Below are positions 1 to 5,917 of a stretch of 8,836 bases of DNA, in pieces. The notes under the pieces were generated by a model, which did no database searches, was not told the origin of the DNA, and worked only from the letters and a program-made list of their open reading frames with translations. The number at the start of each line of letters is the position of its first letter. The first letter of the stretch is position 1. This DNA comes from Candidatus Neomicrothrix sp. UBA7388 (GTDB lineage Bacteria > Actinomycetota > Acidimicrobiia > Acidimicrobiales > Poriferisodalaceae). Position numbers and translations under genes: made by a program. The stretch lies in contig DKNM01000025.1 of NCBI GenBank assembly GCA_002470695.1, positions 1-8,836 of the forward strand, in the 5' to 3' direction.

Positions 1-912
1 GCTCAAAAAGAGCAGTGGCTTGAGCCTTTGCTTAACGGAAAAATTCGCTCCGCTTACTGCATGACGGAGCCTCGCGTAATGAGTTCTGATGCGAAGCAGA
101 TAGAAACCGAAGCCGTCCTAGACGGTGACGAGTGGGTAATAAACGGGGAGAAGTTCTACATCTCTGGCGCTGGAGACCCGCGTTGCAAGATCATGATTAC
201 TATGGTTCGCACCAACCCCGACGCCGACACCTACAAGCAGCAGTCACAGATACTGGTCCCGCTTGACGCTGACGGGGTGAACATTGTTGGGCCGATGCAT
301 GTCTTTGGTAATGATGATGCTCCTCATGGGCATATGCACATAAAGCTTGAAGATGTCAGAGTGCCGAAAGAAAACGTGCTACTCGGTGAAGGCAGAGGCT
401 TTGAGATTAGCCAACTGCGGCTCGGACCTGGTCGCATCCATCACTGCATGCGCTCTATTGGCGCAGCGGAAAAAGCGATCGAGATGATGGTTGATCGTGG
501 TACTTCTCGTGAAGCTTTTGGTAAAAAGCTGGTCAATCTTGGCAAGAACATGGAAGTAATATCGCGAAGCCGCATTGAGGTCGAAGCAATGCGCCTCATG
601 GTTCTTCGGGCTGCTCAAGCGATGGACACGCTCGGTAACGCAGAAGCCCGAGTTTGGGTTAGCGCTGTTAAGGCAATGGTGCCAGAGAAGTGCTGCGACA
701 TAATCAACGAAGCAATCCAGATGCACGGCGCTGCAGGCGTGTCTCAATGGTTCCCACTTACCGATATGTGGCATAGCCAACGAACGCTTCGTCTTGCGGA
801 TGGACCTGATGAAGTTCATCACATGGTTGTGGGCCGAGCGGAAGTTCGTAATCGCGAAGCCGAGCGCACATCGGGTGACGCAACCAGTCACACTCTTGGT
901 GGGCCGGTCTAA
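1..912 (+). CDS. Acyl-CoA dehydrogenase, ACAD10/11-like (5' end cut off by window)
   Basis: This flavoenzyme probably introduces an alpha-beta double bond into an acyl-CoA thioester and passes electrons to ETF; substrate unknown. The reading frame is open from base 1 (AQKEQWLEPLLNG...), so the TTG at 28 lies inside the gene and is not its start. About 303 codons are visible; the family is usually about 400 residues, so roughly 100 N-terminal residues are missing. Visible marks, counted from base 1, are the MTEP flavin-site motif (residues 21-24), a DPRC segment (59-62), the GPGRIHHCMR stretch in the C-terminal helical domain, and ADGPDEVH (266-273). That last motif stands where medium-chain enzymes carry YEGT with the catalytic Glu, so Asp267 (codon 799-801) is the likely base. 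The GPGRIHHCMR and DGPDEVH pattern recalls the ACAD10/11 group rather than short- or medium-chain enzymes. The gene converges on the acyl-CoA ligase with 45 bases between them. Family sure, substrate unknown. Confidence 0.93.
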   Translation, partial: AQKEQWLEPLLNGKIRSAYCMTEPRVMSSDAKQIETEAVLDGDEWVINGEKFYISGAGDPRCKIMITMVRTNPDADTYKQQSQILVPLDADGVNIVGPMHVFGNDDAPHGHMHIKLEDVRVPKENVLLGEGRGFEISQLRLGPGRIHHCMRSIGAAEKAIEMMVDRGTSREAFGKKLVNLGKNMEVISRSRIEVEAMRLMVLRAAQAMDTLGNAEARVWVSAVKAMVPEKCCDIINEAIQMHGAAGVSQWFPLTDMWHSQRTLRLADGPDEVHHMVVGRAEVRNREAERTSGDATSHTLGGPV

Positions 913-957
913 ACCACTGCGATCAAGTTTACAAATACGAGTATCGGGCGATGGCTC

Positions 958-2535
958 TTAGAGCCTGGCCTTCGCCCATTCCCGTAGCTCTACTTTTCGT
1001 ATCTTTCCGGATGGAGTTGTCGGCATCTCATCAATAAAGATGACGTGTCTAGGGATCTTGAAGCTCGCTATCTTTCCGCGGCATCGCTCCAATATTTCAT
1101 CGCCTGAGAGTTGCGACGAGGCCACTACGAAAGCGACAGGTACTTCAACCAATCGGTCATCGGGATATCCAACGACCGCAATCTCTTCAATCCCTTCAAC
1201 ATTTAAGAGGTAGCCCTCGACCTCGGCAGGAGAGACATTCTCGCCACCAACTTTCAACATGTCTTTGTGCCGGCCTACAAAGACGACATGACCATCAGGT
1301 CTTATCGAAGCAACATCACCTGTATCAAGCCAACCATCAGCATCAAAGACTTCAGCGGTTGCCTCAGGTTTGCCCCAGTATCCACTGGTTACGGTGTAAC
1401 CACGAACAAATAGAGCACCCGTTTCGCCTGCCTGTAACTCCCGGCCATCATCTAAATCACGAATTTGGAATTCAACGCCATACATGGGGTAACCCGATGC
1501 CTCGGTTCGCTGTTCTAGAGAATCACTCAGATGGCTAGACGCTATGAAGGCCCAGGTTTCGCTCATGCCAAAACCGCTCGTAGTTGGACAAAAGAGGTCT
1601 TGAACCTCACGAGCTACCGGAACGGTGGACTCCATGCCAGCGGGAAGAGTCCCAACTCGAAGAGACGAAACATCTCTCGCCTGTAATTTCTGAGCGCGTG
1701 TCAGATCTGCCCAATGGCTATCAAAGCCATGTAGCACCGTGCCGTTTTCTTTTTCTACAGCATCTAATACCTCGTCTGGGTCGAAAACGTCGAATAGCAC
1801 TTGGCTCCCGCCAGTCAAGGCAGCCATCATTGCTACTTCGCTGAATCCGTAAGCGTGGAAGAGCGGCAAGTAGCTCATATGAACATCGTTTTTGCTGTGG
1901 CCGAGCAGCATCGCCCTCTCTGCTGTGTTTTGAACAGGTTTATGGGAGTGAACGACGCCCTTTGGATGTCCGGTGGTGCCGGAGGTGTACGCAAGCATCA
2001 TCCGATCTTCGACGGTGACCGCGCCGGCTCGAGTCGCAAGTGCTTCAGTGCTTACCGACTTACCACTCTCCAACATTGACTCCCATCCAATCGTGTCTGG
2101 AAGATGCTCCCCCAACATGACAATCGCCTCTAGATAGCCGCCTTCAATTATCTGCTCGCTAGCGTCAGTAAGCATCTCCCCATAATTAATAGGGCCTGAC
2201 TGATCTATCGAGATGAGAAATCTGCTCTGCGACTGAATAACGGTATACGCGACGTCGTCAGTTCTATACCTGGTGTTCAAAGGGACAATGCACGCACCAA
2301 CGCGCGGAATTGCGTACATCAGATGCAACCATTCAGGTCGATTAGTCATCCAGACAGCCACCTGGTCACCCTGCGCTACACCCAATGCAAGTAGGCCTTT
2401 CGCAACTCTGTCGACATCTTCGGCAAATTGCCGGTGTGTCCAACGTTGTTCTCCAAACGCAAGTGCAAGGTCGTCGCCCCACAGTCTCGCTGCACGCGCG
2501 GGTATGTCACCCATCAGTAACCAATCAGCATTCAT
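958..2535 (-). CDS. AMP-forming acyl-CoA synthetase (fatty-acid/carboxylate-CoA ligase)
   Basis: This ANL-superfamily ligase activates a carboxylic acid with ATP to an acyl-adenylate and then to the CoA thioester in the cytoplasm. All core motifs are present (numbered from the ATG at 2535): phosphate-binding loop YTSGTTGHPKG (about 183-193), GFGMSET (about 321-327), GWLDTGD (about 401-407), the hinge region VGRHKDMLKVGGENVSP (about 420-436), and PSGK near the C-terminus (about 508-511) with the catalytic Lys. The length (525 residues) is normal. Start: a TTG at 2544 extends it by three residues, but the ATG at 2535 is preferred; neither has a clear Shine-Dalgarno sequence. The gene diverges from the luciferase-like/SDR genes across a short intergenic region and converges on the acyl-CoA dehydrogenase. 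Sequence alone does not tell fatty, aromatic or alicyclic acids apart; the BadH-like SDR nearby makes an AliA-like role possible. Confidence 0.93.
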   Translation of the reverse strand: MNADWLLMGDIPARAARLWGDDLALAFGEQRWTHRQFAEDVDRVAKGLLALGVAQGDQVAVWMTNRPEWLHLMYAIPRVGACIVPLNTRYRTDDVAYTVIQSQSRFLISIDQSGPINYGEMLTDASEQIIEGGYLEAIVMLGEHLPDTIGWESMLESGKSVSTEALATRAGAVTVEDRMMLAYTSGTTGHPKGVVHSHKPVQNTAERAMLLGHSKNDVHMSYLPLFHAYGFSEVAMMAALTGGSQVLFDVFDPDEVLDAVEKENGTVLHGFDSHWADLTRAQKLQARDVSSLRVGTLPAGMESTVPVAREVQDLFCPTTSGFGMSETWAFIASSHLSDSLEQRTEASGYPMYGVEFQIRDLDDGRELQAGETGALFVRGYTVTSGYWGKPEATAEVFDADGWLDTGDVASIRPDGHVVFVGRHKDMLKVGGENVSPAEVEGYLLNVEGIEEIAVVGYPDDRLVEVPVAFVVASSQLSGDEILERCRGKIASFKIPRHVIFIDEMPTTPSGKIRKVELREWAKARL

Positions 2536-2619
2536 AACCAGCAACCATAGATGCGATTGAACTGCATTGGCCGAGCGACGAGATTTCGGCTCAAATAGGA
2601 GGGAACGAAAGGCAACAAC
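2536..2619. promoter_or_regulatory. Divergent intergenic region between ligase and luciferase-like gene
   Basis: These 84 bases separate two divergent genes, so they should hold both promoters. Matches to a sigma70-type promoter are poor: TTGAAC at 2557-2562 has no good -10 box at the right distance. An imperfect inverted repeat pairs GAGC (2573-2576) with GCTC (2589-2592) and CGA (2579-2581) with TCG (2586-2588), with a two-base bulge. It could be an operator half-site pair or chance. The role is inferred from gene orientation only. Confidence 0.4.
2597..2612 (+). promoter_or_regulatory. Ribosome binding site supporting the GTG start at 2620
   Basis: AGGAGGG (2597-2603) is a near-perfect Shine-Dalgarno sequence but lies 16 bases from the GTG. 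A second weaker one, AAAGG (2608-2612), lies 7 bases away. Together they support the GTG at 2620 as the start, which also matches the usual N-terminus of the family. Confidence 0.5.
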
Positions 2620-3648
2620 GTGGAATTTGATCTGATGACCGGTTCTTCAACCTGGAGCGCTGCTGGGGAACTCGCACGAAGCGTCGAGGAGCAAGGGTTT
2701 TCCGGAATGCTCTATACCGAGACCGGCCAAGTGCCGTGGATGCAAATAGCAGCCGCAGCTATAGCGGCACCATCTCTGACTTTTACAACCGGAATCGCTG
2801 TTGCATTTCCGCGAAGTCCCATGGTTTCTGCTCAGGTTGCGTGGGAATTGGCGGGCGAGACAAATGGCAGATTCCGCCTGGGTTTGGGAAGCCAAGTCAA
2901 AGGTCATGTAGTTCGAAGGTACTCAGCTGAATTTGATCACCCGGCACGTCGGTTGCTGGACTACGTCAATGCTGTAAAGGCCTGCTTTCGAGCTTTTCGA
3001 GGAGAAGAACGTTTAAGCCACGAAGGAGAGTTTTACAACCTTTCGTTATTACCCGACGCCTGGAAACCTCGATCACATGATTTCGGAGATATCAAAATCG
3101 ACATATCCTCGGTCGGCCCAATAATGAACAAGGTTGCGGGCGAAGTGGCTGACGGAGTTCACGTACATCCAATGCATTCGATGCATTACATACAAAATAG
3201 ACTTCTTCCTGAAGTCGCCGAGGGAGCTCAACGTTCAGGACGTGATGTTTCAGATATCGACCTCATCGTGCCCGTCTTCGCAGTGGCAGGCGACTCGCCT
3301 GAGGAACGTGCGCCGTGGGTCCATAGGGCTAAGACACAGATTGCGTTTTATGGCACGACACCCAACTATGCGTTTCAATTTGAGGATCTGGGATTTGAGG
3401 GAGTAACAAAAGCCCTTGGCGACAAAATGAAAGCCGGCGATATGCAGGGAATGGCAGACACAATTTCCGACGAAATGCTGGATCACTTTGCCTTAGTTTC
3501 TCCTTGGGACGAAATGGCTGACCGCTTGAAGGAGCGTTACAGCAGCACGGCTTCAAGAGTGGTTATGTATCTCACCGAAGAGCACATGCGTAAAGATCCT
3601 GATTCAGTCGCAAAATGGGGCGAGGTCGCCCGAGCTTCAAGGAGATAA
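2620..3648 (+). CDS. Luciferase-like (LLM) class oxidoreductase, probably F420-dependent (TIGR03617-like)
   Basis: A TIM-barrel oxidoreductase of the bacterial luciferase superfamily, most like the F420-dependent subgroup I know as TIGR03617. It would transfer hydride to or from an organic substrate using F420 (or use FMN as a monooxygenase). The N-terminus EFDLMTG, the segment TTGIAVAFPRSPM (57-69), the GRFRLGLGSQVKGH stretch (83-96), the SSVGPIMNKVAGEVADGVHVHP region (163-184) and IAFYGTTPNY are typical. At 342 residues it is full length. The GTG start is chosen for its N-terminal fit and the upstream ribosome binding site. Its stop overlaps the start of the SDR gene by one base (TAATG), so the two are very likely cotranslated. 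No F420 biosynthesis gene is in the window, so the cofactor is inferred from family resemblance. Confidence 0.88.
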   Translation: MEFDLMTGSSTWSAAGELARSVEEQGFSGMLYTETGQVPWMQIAAAAIAAPSLTFTTGIAVAFPRSPMVSAQVAWELAGETNGRFRLGLGSQVKGHVVRRYSAEFDHPARRLLDYVNAVKACFRAFRGEERLSHEGEFYNLSLLPDAWKPRSHDFGDIKIDISSVGPIMNKVAGEVADGVHVHPMHSMHYIQNRLLPEVAEGAQRSGRDVSDIDLIVPVFAVAGDSPEERAPWVHRAKTQIAFYGTTPNYAFQFEDLGFEGVTKALGDKMKAGDMQGMADTISDEMLDHFALVSPWDEMADRLKERYSSTASRVVMYLTEEHMRKDPDSVAKWGEVARASRR

Positions 3649-4406
3649 TGATGAATGGTCGAGTAGCAATGGTTACAGGTGGCGGAAGCGGAATCGGTCG
3701 GGAAATTTGCATCGGGGTAGCAAACGCGGGCCGAAAGGTCGCTGTTGCAGATGTGAACTTGGACGGTGCCCGCGAGACAGTGGCACAAATTTCAAGCTCC
3801 GGTGGTGAAGCAATTGCCGTCCATGTGGACGTCTCTGACTCAGATGCAGTCCAGCAAGGTGTTTTGCAAACAGTTGACGAGTTAGGCTCCGTCGACATTC
3901 TGGTTAATTGTGCGGGTTGGGACGAACTGATGCCTTTTCTCGATACCGATGAGGAGTTTTGGGATCGAATAATCGAAATTAACTACAAAGGGATACTCCG
4001 AACAGTTCATGCTTGTCTCCCTGCGATGATCGAAAGTGGCTGGGGTCGAATAGTAAACATCGCCTCCGATGCGGGTCGCGTAGGTTCATCTTTCGAAGCG
4101 GTTTATTCCGGCGCGAAAGGCGGAGTTATTTCATTTACCAAAACAATCGCTCGTGAAGTTGCACGGTCTGGGATTACAGCTAACGTCGTCTGCCCGGGCC
4201 CCACAGACACTCCACTTCTTGATGGGATAGTCGCAGCCAGCGATGATGGGGACAAAATCATCGGAGCCATGGCACGCGCTGTTCCGATGAAACGTGTAGG
4301 GACGCCCGAGGAAGTCGCGTCGGGAGTTGTTTATTTCACTTCGGAAGATGCGGGATTCGTCACCGGACAAACGTTGTCGGTGTCGGGCGGCCTGACGATG
4401 AGTTGA
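3648..4406 (+). CDS. Short-chain dehydrogenase/reductase, BadH-like (2-hydroxyacyl-CoA / 2-hydroxycyclohexanecarboxyl-CoA dehydrogenase type)
   Basis: A classical SDR that oxidises a secondary alcohol to a ketone with NAD. It has the cofactor motif TGGGSGIG (10-17), an acidic residue after beta-2 (VAD35) that favours NAD over NADP, NCAG (87-90), and the tetrad Asn112, Ser140, Tyr153, Lys157. From memory, NCAGWD, IVNIASDAGRVGSS, NVVCPGPTDTPLL and the terminal TGQTLSVSGGLTM closely follow BadH, the 2-hydroxycyclohexanecarboxyl-CoA dehydrogenase of Rhodopseudomonas palustris; FabG-like SDRs usually read differently there. Length (252 residues) is normal. Start: AAGGAG (3639-3644) precedes two tandem ATGs, 3648 (overlapping the previous stop as TAATG) and 3651 (better spaced from the SD). 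An ATG at 3615 lies inside the upstream gene and adds a non-SDR leader, so it is rejected. The exact substrate is inferred. Confidence 0.93.
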   Translation: MMNGRVAMVTGGGSGIGREICIGVANAGRKVAVADVNLDGARETVAQISSSGGEAIAVHVDVSDSDAVQQGVLQTVDELGSVDILVNCAGWDELMPFLDTDEEFWDRIIEINYKGILRTVHACLPAMIESGWGRIVNIASDAGRVGSSFEAVYSGAKGGVISFTKTIAREVARSGITANVVCPGPTDTPLLDGIVAASDDGDKIIGAMARAVPMKRVGTPEEVASGVVYFTSEDAGFVTGQTLSVSGGLTMS

Positions 4407-4485
4407 ACACTGACTACTCATACTCGCCGAGAAATCTACTTGGGATCATTCATAACGCTAGAAATACTGCATCGAGGGTAATTTG

Positions 4486-5673
4486 TTGAATAGTCAGCGC
4501 ACTAGCTGGGTCGTCACATCGGCCGCCTTCGTAGCGAATTTCGTTAACTTCGGTGTCTTATTCTCGTTCGGCATTTTCTTGACCCCTATTGCAGAGACAT
4601 TCGATACGTCGACAGGACCGGTTGCGCCTCTGTTTTCGGCGGCAGTCTGTTTCTACTATTTAGCTGGAGCGGTAGGGGGAAGATTCAGCGACTCAGTGGG
4701 CGTCAAGCCGGTGGTTGCCAGCGGGGCAGCGTTAATGACTATAGGCCTTGTAGTGAGCAGCCTCGCGACCGAGTTATGGCACCTGTATCTGGTTTACGCA
4801 CCTCTGGTAGGCAGCGCTGTTGGCTGCTGCTATCCGCCGATGATTGGCACAGTTGGGCGTTGGTTCAAAGAGCGCAGAGCCTCGGCTATAAGCCTGGTCT
4901 TGGCAGGTGTTGGTATGGGTACTTTTGTCGTACCAATCGTTTCGCGTTTTTTAATTGACGCTTGGGGGTGGAGAGCGACGCTCGCTATCTACGCGGGCTT
5001 CAGCGCTGTCTTACTTACAGCCTCCGCTATCGCTGCAGTTGATCCGCCGTCTGAGAACGCGCCCACGCGGTTAGGTCTCGCAACGATCCTGAGATCCAAG
5101 AAATTTCTGTTGCTATACGGTGCTTTGGTCTTGGGCGGCCCCGGTTTTTACGCGCCTCTAGCGTTTTATAACGACCATGCAATCAGCAAGGGGATCGGGG
5201 GGAAAGCCGCTGCGTCACTTGTTGGAATTATTGGTGCTTCATCCGTAGTAGCGAGACTCGTGATTAGTGCTCTTAACGATCGGTTTGCGCCGATGCGTCA
5301 ATACGTCTTAGGGCAATTATTACTGGTCTGTTGTCTCGTTGTCTGGTTCCTAGCCGGCGACTCGTACTTACTTTTTGTGAGTAGTGCGCTTTTCCATGGC
5401 GTTGGGTGGGCCGTCTGGTTCACAGCTGCGCCCAACGTGCTCGCTACCTGGTTTGGTGTGGGCGACCTCGGAGGGGCCGTCGGCACCCTATACACGGCTC
5501 TTGGGTTTGGCGCGTTAGCCGGGCCAGCCGTTCTTGGATTCGTGGTTGATGGGGTGAGTTATGAGGCTGCGGCCGCGATAGTCATCGTGACCTCGGCTGT
5601 AGCGCTTTTTATTTGTTTGTCCGCTATTGGCATAACGAGCGATCGCGCTGCAATCGAGCTTGAGAGAAGTTAA
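4486..5673 (+). CDS. Major facilitator superfamily transporter (monocarboxylate / oxalate-formate type)
   Basis: An inner-membrane secondary carrier of 395 residues with about twelve hydrophobic segments: first at about 8-33, six before a hydrophilic loop (about 186-206), and six after it. GGRFSDSVGVKP (65-76) is the loop 2-3 motif of MFS proteins. FSFGIFLTPIAETF (27-40) and GTVGRWFKERRASAISLVLAGVGMG (122-146) resemble the monocarboxylate/oxalate-formate porter group, which suggests a small organic acid or its anion. There is no ATG near the start. Two tandem TTG codons at 4483 and 4486 follow GAGGG (4474-4478), and the second is better spaced; an in-frame stop at 4459 bars any longer form. 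It lies 79 bases after the SDR gene and may share its transcript. Its end overlaps the stop of the facing MoaD-like gene. Import of the pathway substrate is likely; export cannot be excluded. Confidence 0.9.
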   Translation: MNSQRTSWVVTSAAFVANFVNFGVLFSFGIFLTPIAETFDTSTGPVAPLFSAAVCFYYLAGAVGGRFSDSVGVKPVVASGAALMTIGLVVSSLATELWHLYLVYAPLVGSAVGCCYPPMIGTVGRWFKERRASAISLVLAGVGMGTFVVPIVSRFLIDAWGWRATLAIYAGFSAVLLTASAIAAVDPPSENAPTRLGLATILRSKKFLLLYGALVLGGPGFYAPLAFYNDHAISKGIGGKAAASLVGIIGASSVVARLVISALNDRFAPMRQYVLGQLLLVCCLVVWFLAGDSYLLFVSSALFHGVGWAVWFTAAPNVLATWFGVGDLGGAVGTLYTALGFGALAGPAVLGFVVDGVSYEAAAAIVIVTSAVALFICLSAIGITSDRAAIELERS

Positions 5674-5915
5674 CCGCCTTGAAAGATATCCAAGAAATGG
5701 ACCTCGGCGTTTTCTTCTACCGGTTCGAGTTCTGCGTCGGTAAAAATCTCGCCATCAATTGCTACTGAAGAGGCCTCAGAGAGCCGTTCCCCGATTCCTG
5801 GGAACATTTCGTCTAACTCAGCAACGATGCGTCTAACTGTTGATCCCTCAACATCAACTTCTGCTTGACCTCCGGTTAACTCACGGAGGCCAGCAGAGAA
5901 ATGTACGCGAGCCAT
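5670..5915 (-). CDS. MoaD/ThiS-family ubiquitin-like sulfur carrier protein
   Basis: A beta-grasp protein of 81 residues ending in the Gly-Gly tail (FQGG) that MoaD and ThiS need for C-terminal adenylation and thiocarboxylate formation. MoaD is the small subunit of molybdopterin synthase and supplies sulfur to the pterin cofactor. Residues VHFSAGLRELTG (4-15), the STVRRIVAEL helix (25-34), FPGIGERL and the VAIDGE strand fit a MoaD-like fold. It starts 2 bases after the molybdopterin subunit stop and lacks its own strong Shine-Dalgarno sequence, so it is probably translated by reinitiation as the last gene of the hydroxylase operon. A supply role for that enzyme's molybdenum cofactor is the natural reading. 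No moaE or moeB is in the window. ThiS-like or other sulfur-carrier roles are possible but less likely in this context. Confidence 0.88.
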   Translation of the reverse strand: MARVHFSAGLRELTGGQAEVDVEGSTVRRIVAELDEMFPGIGERLSEASSVAIDGEIFTDAELEPVEENAEVHFLDIFQGG

Positions 5916-5917
5916 CT

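Noticed and set aside
28..30. TTG at 28 as the start of the acyl-CoA dehydrogenase
   Set aside because: The frame is open to base 1 and the residues before it (AQKEQWLEP) match the family, so the gene begins outside the window.
379..891. Long antisense open frame within the acyl-CoA dehydrogenase
   Set aside because: It has no recognisable domain, and the plus-strand frame is clearly the family protein; it is a shadow frame.
953..965. Perfect 5-bp stem GGCTC/GAGCC with a 3-base loop over the ligase stop codon, a possible bidirectional terminator
   Set aside because: The stem is short and there is no T-run on either strand, so it does not meet the pattern of an intrinsic terminator.
3171..3186. 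Tandem ATGCAT palindromes
   Set aside because: They lie in the luciferase-like gene and follow from the coding of PMHSMH; nothing suggests a regulatory role.
3615..3647. ATG at 3615 as the SDR start
   Set aside because: It adds 11 residues not seen in SDRs and lies inside the upstream gene, whereas AAGGAG fits the ATGs at 3648 or 3651.
4398..4421. Inverted repeat ATGAGT/ACTCAT around the SDR stop codon
   Set aside because: A 6-bp AT-rich stem with a 12-base loop and no T-run is weak and easily due to chance.
4440..4468. Sigma70-like promoter TTGGGA-17-AATACT before the MFS gene
   Set aside because: Each box matches only 4 of 6, and transcription would begin at about 4475, inside the Shine-Dalgarno sequence, leaving no usable leader.
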